The notes beneath the pieces are model-generated. The model saw only the letters and a program-made list of their open reading frames with translations, had not been told where the DNA came from and made no database searches. From Petrolisthes cinctipes (Eukaryota > Arthropoda > Malacostraca > Decapoda > Porcellanidae), in assembly GCA_033782935.1 (NCBI GenBank), contig JAWQEG010000135.1:1118501-1182500 (forward strand): a stretch of 64,000 nucleotides of DNA, in the 5' to 3' direction. Shown here piece by piece: positions 1 to 13,954 of the stretch. A program made the translations under genes and the position numbers. The stretch's first letter is position 1; each line of letters opens with the position of its first letter.

Positions 1-659
1 GGCCTGAATTTGAAATATCGACTTTGGGCACCTAAAATATCGATTTTTAGCATGTTTTGGGCCTATATTTTGAAAATATTCTAGCACTGAGTAGGTATGT
101 ACAGATCGCTTCTGGGACCCCAAAATATCGAATTTTCAGGTGCTTTGAGCCTAATTTTGAGATATAAACGGGTACAGAAGATGCATGCACATATCAACTT
201 TTGGGCACCTAAAATATCGATTTTGAGCATGTTTTGGGTCTGTATCTTGAAAACATTCTTTCTAGGACTAGGGATGTAGTGATCGCTTCTGGGACCCAAA
301 AATACCGAATTTTCGGGTGTTTTGAGCCTGAATTTGTGATATAAACGGGTACAGAAGATGCATGCACATATCGACTTTGGACACTTAAAATATCGATTTT
401 CAGCATGTTTTGGGCCTGTATTTTGAAAACATTCTAGCAATGAGTAGGCATGTACAGATCGCTTTTGGGACCCAAAAATATCGAATTTTCGGGTGTTTTG
501 AGGTTGAATTTGAGATATAAACGAGTCCAGAAGATGCATACACATGTTCAATTTGTGTACCTAAAATATCGATTTTTAGCATGTTTTGGGAATGCATCTG
601 AGTAGGCATGTACAGATCGCTTCTGGGACCAAAAAATATCGAATTTTCGGGTGTTTTGA

Positions 660-3600
660 GCCAGAATTTGAGATATAAACGGGTACAGAAGATGCATGCA
701 CATATCGACTTTTGGGCACCTAAAAGATCGATTTTCAGTATGTTTTGGGCCTGTATATTGAAAATACTCTAACACGGAGTTGGCATGTACAGATCGCTTC
801 TGGGATCCCCAAAATATCGAATTTTTGGGTGTTTTTGGCCTGAATTTGAGATATCGACTTTGGGCACCTGAATTATCGATTTTTAGCATGATTTGGGCCT
901 ATATTTTGAAAATATTCTAGCACTGAGTAGGCATGTACAGATCGCTTCTTGGACCCAAAAATATCGAATTTTCGGGTGTTTTGAGGTTGAATTTGGGATA
1001 TAAACGGGTGCAGAAGATGCATACACATGTTGACTTTGGTCACCTAAAATATCGATTTTTAACTTGATTTGGGCCTGTATTTTGAAAATACTCTAACACG
1101 GACTAAGCAAGTACAGATCGCTTCTGGGACCCCAAAACATCGAATTTTCGGGTGTTTTGAGCCTGAATTTGAGATATAAACGGGTACAGAAGATGCATGC
1201 ACATATCGACTTTGGACACTTAAAATATCGATTTTCAGCATGTTTTGGGCCTGTATTTTGAAAACATTCTAGCAATGAGTAGGCATGTACAGATCGCTTC
1301 TGGGCCCCCAAAATATCGAGTTTTTGGGTGTTTTGGACCTGAATTTGAGATATCGACTTTGGGTACCTAAATTATCGATTTTTTGCAAGTTTTAGACCTA
1401 TATTTTGAAAATATTCTAGCACTGAGTAGGCATGTACAGATCGCTTCTGGGACCCCAAAATATCGAATTTTCGGTGTTTTGAGCCTGAATTTGAGATATA
1501 AACGGGTACAGAATATGCATGCACATATCGACTTTTGGGCACCTAAAATATCGATTTTGATCTTGTTTTGGGTCTGTATCTTGAAAACATTCTAACTTGG
1601 AGTAGGGATGTACAGATCGCTTCTGGGACCCAAAAATACCGAATTTTCGGGTGTTTTGAGCCTGAATTTGAGATATAAACGGGTACAGAAGATGCATGCA
1701 CATATCGACTTTGGACACTTAAAATATCGATTTTCAGCATGTTTTGGGCTAGTATTTTGAAAACATTCTAGCACTGAGTAGGCATGTACAGATCGCTTCT
1801 GGGCCCCCAAAATATCGAGTTTTTGGGTGTTTTGGACCTGAATTTGAGATATCGACTTTGAGCACCTAAAATATCGATTTTTAGCATATTTTGGGCCTAT
1901 ATTTTGAAAATATTCTAGCACTGAGTAGGCATGTACAGATCGCTTCTGGGACTCCAAAATATCGAATTTTGGGGTGTTTTGAGCCTGAATTTGAGATATA
2001 AACGAGTACAGAAGATGCATGCACATATCGACTTTGGACACTTAAAATATCGATTTATAGCATGTTTTGAGCCTATATTTTGAAAAAATTCTAGCACTGA
2101 GTAGGCATGTACAGATCGCTTCTGGGACCCCAAAATATCGAATTTTCGGGTGTTTGGAGCCTGAATTTGAGATATAAACGGGTACAGAAGATGCATGCAC
2201 ATATTGACTTTGGGCACCTAAAATATCGATTTTGAGCATGTTTTGGGTCTGTATCTTGAAAGCAATCTAACTAGGAGTAGGGATGTACAGATCGCTTCTA
2301 GGACCCAAAAATTCCGAATTTTCGGGTGTTTTGAGCCAGAATTTGAGATATAAACGGGTACAGAAGATGCATGCACATATCGACTTTGGACACTTAAAAT
2401 ATCGATTTTTAGCATGTTTTGAGCCTATATTTTGAAAACATTCTAGCACTGACTAGACATGTACAGATCGCTTCTGGGACCCAAAATTATCAAATTTTCG
2501 GGTGTTTTGAGGTTGAATTTGAGATATAAACGAGTGCAGAAGATGCATACACATGTTGACTTTGGGCACCTAAAATATCGATTTTCAGCATGTTTTGGGC
2601 CTGCATCTGAGTAGGCATGTACAGATCGCTTCTGGGACCCCAAAATATCGAATTTTCGGGTGTTTGGAGCCTGAATTTGAGATATAAACGGGTTCAGAAG
2701 ATGCATGCACATATCGACTTTTGGGCACCTAAAAGATCGATTTTCAGTATGTTTTGGGCCTGTATTATGAAAATACTCTAACACGGAGTAGGCATGTACA
2801 GTTAGCTTCTGGGACCCCAAAATATCGAATTTTCGGGTGTTTTGGGCCTGAATTTGAGATATCGACTTTGAGCACCTAAAATATCGATTTTCAGCATTTT
2901 TGGGCCTATATTTTGAAAACATTCTAGCACTAAGTAGGCATGTACATATCGCTTCTGGGCCTCAAAAATATAGAGTTTTTCGGTGTTTTGGACCTGAATT
3001 TGCTATATCGACTTTGGACACTTAAAATATCGATTTTTAGCATGTTTTGAGCCTAAATTTTGAAAAAATTCTAGCACTGAGTAGGCATGTACAGATCACT
3101 ACTGGGACCCAAAAATATCGATTTTTCGGGTGTTTTGAGGTTAAATTTGGGATATAAACGGGTACAGAAGATGCATTTGCATATCGACTTTTGGGCACCT
3201 AAAAGATCGATTTTCAATATGTTTTGAGCCTGTATCTTGAAAATACTCTAACACGGAGTAGGCATGTATAGTTCGCTTCTGGGACCCAAAAATATCGAAT
3301 TTTCGGGTGTTTTGGGCCTGAATTTGAGATATCGACTTTGGGGACCTAAAATATCGATTTTTTGCATGTTTTGGGCCTATATTTTGAAAATATTCTAGCA
3401 CTAATTAGGCATGTACAGATCACTTCTGGGACCCAAAAATATCGAATTTTCGGGTGTTTTGAGCCTGAATTTGAGATATAAACGGGTACAGATGATGCAT
3501 GCAAATATCGACTTTTGGGCACCTAAAATATCGATTTTGAGCATATTTTGGTTCTGTATCTTGAAAACATTCTAACTAGGAGTAGGGATGTACAGATCGC

Positions 3601-4880
3601 TTCTAGGACCCAAAAATACCGAATTTTCGGGTGTTTTGAGCCTGAATTTGAGATATAAACGGGTACAGAAGATGCATGCACATATTGACTTTGGGCACCT
3701 AAAATATCGATTTTCAGCATGTTTTGGGCCAGTATTTTGAAAATACTCTAACTAGAAGTAATCATGTACAGATCGCTTCTGGGACCCAAAAATATCGAAT
3801 TTTCGGGTGTTTTGAGCCTGAATTTGAGATATAAACGGATACAGAAGATGCATGCACATATCGACTTTGGACACTTAAAATATCGATTTTTAGCATGTTT
3901 TGAGCCTATATTTTGAAAACATTCTAGCACTGACTAGACATGTACAGATCGCTTCTGGGACTCAAAATTATCGAATTTTCGGGTGTTTTCAGGTTGAATT
4001 TGAGATATAAACGAGTGCAGAAGATGCATACACATGTTCAATTTGGGTACCTAGAATATCGATTTTTAGCATGTTTTGGGCCTGCATCTGAGTAGGCATG
4101 TACAGATCGCTTCTGGGACCCCAAAATATCGAATTTTCGGGTGTTTGGAGCATGAATTTGAGATATAAACGGGTACAGATGATGCATGCACATATCGACT
4201 TTGGACACTTAAAATATCGATTTTTAGCATGTTTTGAGCCTATATTTTGAAAAAATTCTAGCACTGAGTAGGCATGTACAGATCGCTTCTGGGACCCAAA
4301 AATATCGAATTTTCGGGTGTTTTGAGGTTAAATTTGGGATATAAACGGGTACAGAAGATGCATTCACATTACGACTTTTGGGCACCTAAAAGATCGATTT
4401 TCAGTAAGTTTTGAGCCTGTATTTTGAAAATACTCTAACACGGAGTAGGCATGTACAGTTCGCTTATGGGACCCCAAAATATCGAATTTTCGGGTATTTT
4501 GGGCCTGAATTTGAGATATCGAATTTGGGCACCTAAAATATCGATTTTCAGAATGTTTTGGGCCTATAATTTGAAAATATTCTAGCACTAAGTAGGCATG
4601 TACACATCACTTCTGGGACCCCAAAATATCGAATTTTCGGGTGTTTTGAGGTTGAATTTGGGATATAAACGGGTGCAGAAGATGCATACACATGTTGACT
4701 TTGGTCACCTAAAATATCGATTTTTAGCATGTTTTGGGCCTATATTTTGAAAAAATTCTAGCACTGAGTAGGCATGTACAGATCACTTCTGAGACCCAAA
4801 AATATCGAATTTTCGGGTGTTTTGAGGTTGAATTTGGGATATAAACGGGTGCAGAAGATGCATACACATGTTGACTTTGG
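660..4880. repeat. Higher-order block, copy 1 of the 4.0-4.5 kb family
   Basis: This block repeats as 4881-9097 and in part as 9098-11510. The offset to the next copy changes in steps: about 4342 near 0.9-1.1 kb, 4519 near 1.3-2.1 kb, 4038 near 3.1-4.6 kb and 4217 from about 4.64 kb. Each step is close to one or a few satellite units, so copies differ by gain or loss of whole units as well as point changes. Confidence 0.75.
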
Positions 4881-7800
4881 TCACCTAAAATATCGATTTT
4901 CAGCTTGTTTTGGGCCTGTATTTTGAAAATACTCTAACACGGAGTAAGCAAGTACAGATCGCTTCTGGGACCCCAAAATATCGAATTTTCGGGTGTTTTG
5001 AGCCTGAATTTGAGATATAAACGGGTACAGAAGATGCATCCACATATCGACTTTTGGGCACCTAAAAGATCGATTTTCAGTATGTTTTGGGCCTGTATAT
5101 TGAAAATACTCTAACACGGAGTTGGCATGTACAGATCGCTTCTGGGATCCCCAAAATATCGAATTTTTGGGTGTTTTTGGCCTGAATTTGAGATATCGAC
5201 TTTGGGCACCTGAAATATCGATTTTTAGCATGATTTGGGCCTATATTTTGAAAATATTCTAGCACTGAGTAGGCATGTACAGATCGCTTCTTGGACCCAA
5301 AAATATCGAATTTTCGGGTGTTTTGAGGTTGAATTTGGGATATAAACGGGTGCAGAAGATGCATACACATGTTGACTTTGGTCACCTATAATATCGATTT
5401 TAAGCTTGATTTGGGCCTGTATTTTGAAAATACTCTAACACGGACTAAGCAAGTACAGATCGCTTCTGGGACCCCAAAACATCGAATTTTCGGGTGTTTT
5501 GAGCCTGAATTTGAGATATAAACGGGTACAGAAGATGCATCCACATATCGACTTTTCGGCACCTAAAATATCGATTTTGAGCATGTTTTGGGTCTGTATC
5601 TTGAAAACATTCTAACTAGGTGTAGTGATGTACAGATCGCTACTGGGACCCAAAAATACCGAATTTTCGGGTGTTTTGAGCCTGAATTTGAGATATAAAC
5701 GGGTACAGAAGATGCATGCACATATCGACTTTGGACACTTAAAATATCGATTTTCAGCATGTTTTGGGCCTGTATTTTGAAAACATTCTAGCAATGAGTA
5801 GGCATGTACAGATCGCTTCTGGGCCCCCAAAATATCGAGTTTTTGGGTGTTTTGGACCTGAATTTGAGATATCGACTTTGGGTACCTAAAATATCGATTT
5901 TTTGCATGTTTTAGACCTATATTTTGAAAACATTCTAGCACTGAGTAGGCATGTACAGATCGCTTCTGGGACCCCAAAATATCGAATTTTCGGTGTTTTG
6001 AGCCTGAATTTGAGATATAAACGGGTACAGAATATGCATGCACATATCGACTTTTGGGCACCTAAAAGATCGATTTTGATCTTGTTTTGGGTCTGTATCT
6101 TGAAAACATTCTAACTTGGAGTAGGGATGTACAGATCGCTTCTGGGACCCAAAAATACCGAATTTTCGGGTGTTTTGAGCCTGAATTTGAGATATAAACG
6201 GGTACAGAAGATGCATGCACATATCGACTTTGGACACTTAAAATATCGATTTTCAGCATGTTTTGGGCTAGTATTTTGAAAACATTCTAGCACTGAGTAG
6301 GCATGTACAGATCGCTTCTGGGCCCCCAAAATATCGAGTTTTTGGGTGTTTTGGACCTGAATTTGAGATATCGACTTTGAGCACCTAAAATATCGATTTT
6401 TAGCATGTTTTGGGCCTATATTTTGAAAATATTCTAGCACTGAGTAGGCATGTACAGATCGCTTCTGGGACTCCAAAATATCGAATTTTGGGGTGTTTTG
6501 AGCCTGAATTTGAGATATAAACGAGTACAGAAGATGCATGCACATATCGACTTTGGACACTTAAAATATCGATTTATAGCATGTTTTGAGCCTATATTTT
6601 GAAAAAATTCTAGCACTGAGTAGGCATGTACAGATCGCTTCTGGGACCCCAAAATATCGAATTTTGGGGTGTTTTGGACCTGAATTTGAGATATCAACTT
6701 TTAGCACCTAAAATATCGATTTTTAGCATGTTTTGGGCCTATATTTTGAAAATATTCTAGCACTGAGTAGGCATGTACAGATCGCTTCTGGGACCCCAAA
6801 ATATCGAATTTTGGGGTGTTTTGAGCCTGAATTTGAGATATAAACGGGTACAGAAGATGCATGCACATATTGACTTTGGGCACCTAAAATATCGATTTTG
6901 AGCATGTTTTGGGTCTGTATCTTGAAAGCAATCTAACTAGGAGTAGGGATGTACAGATCGCTTCTAGGACCCAAAAATACCGAATTTTCGGGTGTTTTGA
7001 GCCTGAATTTGAGATATAAACGGGTACAGATGATGCATGCACATATCGACTTTGGACACTTAAAATATCGATTTATAGCATGTTTTGAGCCTATATTTTG
7101 AAAAAATTCTAGCACTGAGTAGGCATGTACAGATCGCTTCTGGGACCCAAAAATATCGAATTTTCGGGTGTTTTGAGGTTAAATTTGGGATATAAACGGG
7201 TACAGAAGGTGCATGCACATATCGACTTTTGGGCACCTAAAAGATCGATTTTCAGTATGTTTTGAGCCTGTATTTTGAAAATACTCTAACACGGAGTAGG
7301 CATGTACAGTTCGCTTCTGGGACCCCAAAATATCGAATTTTCGGGTGTTTTGGGCCTGAATTTGAGATATCGACTTTGGGGACCTAAAATATCGATTTTT
7401 ATCTTGTTTTGGGGCTATATTTTGAAAATATTCTAGCACTAATTAGGCATGTACAGATCACTTCTGGGACCCAAAAATATCGAATTTTCGGGTGTTTTGA
7501 GCCTGAATTTGAGATATAAACGGGTACAGATGATGCATGCAAATATCGACTTTTGGGCACCTAAAATATCGATTTTGAGCATATTTTGGTTCTGTATCTT
7601 GAAAACATTCTAACTAGGAGTAGGGATGTACAGATCGCTTCTAGGACCCAAAAATACCGAATTTTCGGGAGTTTTGAGCCTGAATTTGAGATATAAACGG
7701 GTACAGAAGATGCATGCACATATTGACTTTGGGCACCTAAAATATCGATTTTCAGCATGTTTTGGGCCAGTATTTTGAAAATACTCTAACTAGAAGTAAT

Positions 7801-9097
7801 CATGTACAGATCGCTTCTGGGACCCAAAAATATCGAATTTTCGGGTGTTTTGAGCCTGAATTTGAGATATAAACGGATACAGAAGATGCATGCACATATC
7901 GACTTTGGACACTTAAAATATCGATTTTTAGCATGTTTTGAGCCTATATTTTGAAAACATTCTAGCACTGACTAGACATGTACAGATCGCTTCTGGGACT
8001 CAAAATTATCGAATTTTCGGGTGTTTTCAGGTTGAATTTGAGATATAAACGAGTGCAGAAGATGCATACACATGTTCAATTTGGGTACCTAGAATATCGA
8101 TTTTTAGCATGTTTTGGGCCTGCATCTGAGTAGGCATGTACAGATCGCTTCTGGGACCCCAAAATATCGAATTTTCGGGTGTTTGGAGCATGAATTTGAG
8201 ATATAAACGGGTACAGATGATGCATGCACATATCGACTTTGGACACTTAAAATATCGATTTTTAGCATGTTTTGAGCCTATATTTTGAAAAAATTCTAGC
8301 ACTGAGTAGGCATGTACAGATCGCTTCTGGGACCCAAAAATATCGAATTTTCGGGTGTTTTGAGGTTAAATTTGGGATATAAACGGGTACAGAAGATGCA
8401 TTCACATTACGACTTTTGGGCACCTAAAAGATCGATTTTCAGTAAGTTTTGAGCCTGTATTTTGAAAATACTCTAACACGGAGTAGGCATGTACAGTTCG
8501 CTTATGGGACCCCAAAATATCGAATTTTCGGGTATTTTGGGCCTGAATTTGAGATATCGAATTTGGGCACCTAAAATATCGATTTTCAGAATGTTTTGGG
8601 CCTATAATTTGAAAATATTCTAGCACTAAGTAGGCATGTACACATCACTTCTGGGACCCCAAAATATCGAATTTTCGGGTCTTTTGAGCCTGAATTTGAT
8701 ATATAAACGGGTACAGATGATGCATGCACATATCGACTTTTGGGCACCTAAAATATCGATTTTGAGCATGCTTTGGGTCCTTATCTTGAAAACATTCTAA
8801 CTAGGAGTAGGGATGTACAGATCGCTTCTGGGACCCAAAAATATATCGAATTTTCGGGTGTTTTGAGGTTGAATTTGGGATATAAACGGGTGCAGAAGAT
8901 GCATACACATGTTGACTTTGGTCACCTAAAATATCGATTTTTAGCATGTTTTGGGCCTATATTTTGAAAAAATTCTAGCACTGAGTAGGCATGTACAGAT
9001 CACTTCTGAGACCCAAAAATATCGAATTTTCGGGTGTTTTGAGGTTGAATTTGGGATATAAACGGGTGCAGAAGATGCATACACATGTTGACTTTGG
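4881..9097. repeat. Higher-order block, copy 2 of the 4.0-4.5 kb family
   Basis: Starts at the unit with CAGCTTGTTTTGGG and AGTAAGCAAGTACAG and recurs 4217 bp later at 9098. Over 4881-6670 the match to 9098 onward looks near-identical. It contains one additional unit around 8650-8830 relative to copy 1. Boundaries are approximate, because block edges fall inside homologous units. Confidence 0.75.
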
Positions 9098-11510
9098 TCA
9101 CCTAAAATATCGATTTTCAGCTTGTTTTGGGCCTGTATTTTGAAAATACTCTAACACGGAGTAAGCAAGTACAGATCGCTTCTGGGACCCCAAAATATCG
9201 AATTTTCGGGTGTTTTGAGCCTGAATTTGAGATATAAAAGGGTACAGAAGATGCATCCACATATCGACTTTTGGGCACCTAAAAGATCGATTTTCAGTAT
9301 GTTTTGGGCCTGTATATTGAAAATACTCTAACAAGGAGTTGGCATGTACAGATCGCTTCTGGGATCCCCAAAATATCGAATTTTTGGGTGTTTTTGGCCT
9401 GAATTTGAGATATCGACTTTGGGCACCTGAAATATCGATTTTTAGCATGATTTGGGCCTATATTTTGAAAATATTCTAGCACTGAGTAGGCATGTACAGA
9501 TCGCTTCTTGGACCCAAAAATATCGAATTTTCGGGTGTTTTGAGGTTGAATTTGGGATATAAACGGGTGCAGAAGATGCATACACATGTTGACTTTGGTC
9601 ACCTAAAATATCGATTTTAAGCTTGATTTGGGCCTGTATTTTGAAAATACTCTAACACGGACTAAGCAAGTACAGATCGCTTCTGGGACCCCAAAACATC
9701 GAATTTTCGGGTGTTTTGAGCCTGAATTTGAGATATAAACGGGTACAGAAGATGCATCCACATATCGACTTTTCGGCACCTAAAATATCGATTTTGAGCA
9801 TGTTTTGGGTCTGTATCTTGAAAACATTCTAACTAGGTGTAGTGATGTACAGATCGCTACTGGGACCCAAAAATACCGAATTTTCGGGTGTTTTGAGCCT
9901 GAATTTGAGATATAAACGGGTACAGAAGATGCATGCACATATCGACTTTGGACACTTAAAATATCGATTTTCAGCATGTTTTGGGCCTGTATTTTGAAAA
10001 CATTCTAGCAATGAGTAGGCATGTACAGATCGCTTCTGGGCCCCCAAAATATCGAGTTTTTGGGTGTTTTGGACCTGAATTTGAGATATCGACTTTGGGT
10101 ACCTAAAATATCGATTTTTTGCATGTTTTAGACCTATATTTTGAAAACATTCTAGCACTGAGTAGGCATGTACAGATCGCTTCTGGGACCCCAAAATATC
10201 GAATTTTCGGTGTTTTGAGCCTGAATTTGAGATATAAACGGGTACAGAATATGCATGCACATATCGACTTTTGGGCACCTAAAATATCGATTTTGATCTT
10301 GTTTTGGGTCTGTATCTTGAAAACATTCTAACTTGGAGTAGGGATGTACAGATCGCTTCTGGGACCCAAAAATACCGAATTTTCGGGTGTTTTGAGCCTG
10401 AATTTGAGATATAAACGGGTACAGAAGATGCATGCACATATCGACTTTGGACACTTAAAATATCGATTTTCAGCATGTTTTGGGCTAGTATTTTGAAAAT
10501 ATTCTAGCACTGAGTAGGCATGTACAGATCGCTTCTGGGACTCCAAAATATCGAATTTTGGGGTGTTTTGAGCCTGAATTTGAGATATAAACGAGTACAG
10601 AAGATGCATGCACATATCGACTTTGGACACTTAAAATATCGATTTATAGCATGTTTTGAGCCTATATTTTGAAAAAATTCTAGCACTGAGTAGGCATGTA
10701 CAGATCGCTTCTGGGACCCCAAAATATCGAATTTTGGGGTGTTTTGGACCTGAATTTGAGATATCAACTTTTAGCACCTAAAATATCGATTTTTAGCATG
10801 TTTTGGGCCTATATTTTGAAAATATTCTAGCACTGAGTAGGCATGTACAGATCGCTTCTGGGACCCCAAAATATCGAATTTTGGGGTGTTTTGAGCCTGA
10901 ATTTGAGATATAAACGGGTACAGAAGATGCATGCACATATTGACTTTGGGCACCTAAAATATCGATTTTGAGCATGTTTTGGGTCTGTATCTTGAAAGCA
11001 ATCTAACTAGGAGTAGGGATGTACAGATCGCTTCTAGGACCCAAAAATACCGAATTTTCGGGTGTTTTGAGCCTGAATTTGAGATATAAACGGGTACAGA
11101 TGATGCATGCACATATCGACTTTGGACACTTAAAATATCGATTTATAGCATGTTTTGAGCCTATATTTTGAAAAAATTCTAGCACTGAGTAGGCATGTAC
11201 AGATCGCTTCTGGGACCCAAAAATATCGAATTTTCGGGTGTTTTGAGGTTAAATTTGGGATATAAACGGGTACAGAAGGTGCATGCACATATCGACTTTT
11301 GGGCACCTAAAAGATCGATTTTCAGTATGTTTTGAGCCTGTATTTTGAAAATACTCTAACACGGAGTAGGCATGTACAGTTCGCTTCTGGGACCCCAAAA
11401 TATCGAATTTTCGGGTGTTTTGGGCCTGAATTTGAGATATCGACTTTGGGGACCTAAAATATCGATTTTTATCTTGTTTTGGGGCTATATTTTGAAAATA
11501 TTCTAGCACT
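9098..11510. repeat. Higher-order block, copy 3 (partial) of the 4.0-4.5 kb family
   Basis: Matches 4881 onward at offset 4217 up to about 10490, then at offset 4070 to about 11510. The change of offset reflects loss of about 147 bp, the size of one short unit. The fixed order breaks down after about 11510. Confidence 0.72.
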
Positions 11511-13954
11511 AAGTAGACATGTACAGATCACTTCTGGGACCCCAAAATATCGAATTTTCGGGTGTTTTGAGCCTGAATTTGAGATATAAACGGGTACAGA
11601 TGATGCATGCACATATCGACTTTTGGGCACCTAAAATATCGATTTTGAGCATGCTTTGGGTCCTTATCTTGAATACATTCTAACTAGGAGTAGGGATGTA
11701 CAGATCGCTTCTGGGACCTAAAAATATATCGAATTTTCGGGTGTTTTGAGGTTGAATTTGGGATATAAACGGGTGCAGAAGATGCATACACAAGTTGACT
11801 TTGGTCACCTAAAATATCGATTTTCAGCATGTTTTGGGCCAGTATTTTGAAAATACTCTAACTAGGAGTAGGCATGTACAGATCGCTTCTGGGACCCAAA
11901 AATATCGAATTTTCGGGTGTTTTGAGCCTGAATTTGAGATATAAACGGGTACAGAAGATGCATGCACATATTGACTTTGGGCACCTGAAATATCGATTTT
12001 GAGCATGTTTTGGGTCTGTATCTTGAAAGCATTCTAACTAGGAGTAAGGATGTACAGATCGCTTCTAGGACCCAAAAATACCGAATTTTCGGGTGTTTTG
12101 AGCCTGAATTTGAGATATAAACGGGTACAGAAGATGCATGCACATATTGACTTTGGGCACCTAAAATATCGATTTTCTGCATGTTTTGGGCCTGTATTTT
12201 GAAAATACTCTAACTAGGAGTAGGCATGTACAGATCGCTTCTGGGACCCAAAAATATCGAATTTTCAGTTGTTTTGAGCCTGAATTTGAGATATAAACGG
12301 GTACAGAAGATGCATTCACATATCGACTTTGGACACTTAAAATATCGATTTTTAGCATGTTTTGAGCCTATATTTTGAAAAAATTCTAGCACTGACTAGA
12401 CATGTACAGATCGCTTCTGGGACCCAAAATTATCAAATTTTCGGGTGTTTTGAGGTTGAATTTGAGATATAAACGAGTGCAGAAGATGCATACACATGTT
12501 GACTTTGGGCACCTAAAATATCGATTTTCAGCATGTTTTGGGCCTGCATCTGAGTAGGCATGTACAGATCGCTTCTGGGACCCCAAAATATTGAATTTTC
12601 GGGTGTTTGGAGCCTGAATTTGAGATATAAACGGGTACAGAAGATCCATGAACATATCGACTTTTGGGCACCTAAAAGATCGATTTTCAGTATGTTTTGG
12701 GCCTGTCTTTTAAAAATACTCTTGCACGGAATAGGCATGTACAGTTCGCTTCTGGGACCCCAAAATATCGAATTTTTGGGTGTTTTGGGCCTAAATTTGA
12801 AATCTCGACTTTGGGCACCTAAAATATCGATTTTTAGCATGTTTTGGGCCTATATTTTAAAAATATTTTAGCACTGACTAGGCATGTACAGATCGCATCT
12901 GGGACCCCAAAATATCGAATTTTCGGGTGTTTGAGCCTGAATATGAGATATAAACGGGTACAGTTGATGCATGCACATATCGACTTTGGACACTTAAAAT
13001 ATCAATTTTTAGCATGTTTTAAGCCTTTATTTTGAAAACATTCTAGCACTGAGTAGGCATGTACAGATCGCTTCTGGGACCCAAAAATATCGAATTTTCG
13101 GGTGTTTTGAGGTTGAATTTGGGATATAAACGGGTGCAGAAGATGCATACACATGTTGACTTTGGTCACCTAAAATATCGATTTTCAGCATGTTTTCGGC
13201 CTGCATCTGAGTAGGCATGTACAGATCGCTTCTGGGACCCCAAAATATCGAATTTTTGGGAGTTTTTGGCCTGAACTTGAGATATCGACTTTGGGCACCT
13301 AAAATATCGATTTTAAGCATTTTTTTAGCCTATATTTTGAAAATATTCTAGCACTGAATAGGCATGTACAGATCGCTTCTGGGACCCCAAAATATCGAAT
13401 TTTCGGGTGTTTTGAGCCTGAATTTGAGATATAAACGGGTACAGAAGATGCATGCACATATCGACTTTTGGGCACCTAAAATATCGATTTTGAGCATGTT
13501 TTGGGTCTGTATCTTGAAAACATTCTAACTAAGAGTAGGCATGTACAGATCGCTCCGGGGACCCCAAAATATCAGGTTTTTGGGTGTTTTGGACCTGAAT
13601 TTGAGATATCGACTTTGGGCACCTAAAATATCGATTTTTAGCATGTTTTGGGCCTATATTTTGAAAATATTCTAGCACTGAGTAGGCATGTACAGATCGC
13701 TTCTGGGACCCCAAAATATCGAATTTTTGGGTGTTTTGAGCCTGAATTTGAGATATAAACGGGTACAGATGATGCATGCACATATCGACTTTGGACACTT
13801 AAAATATCGATTTTTAGCATGTTTTGAGCCTATATTATGAAAAAAATTCTAGCACTGAGTAGGCATGTACAGATCGCTTCTGGGACCCAAAAATATCGAA
13901 TTTTTGGGTATTTTGAGGTTAAATTTGGGATGTAAACGGGTACAGAAGATGCAT

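Noticed and set aside
97..279. Plus-strand frames of 60-100 codons through the satellite
   Set aside because: Same repeat units read in another phase, with no coding evidence.
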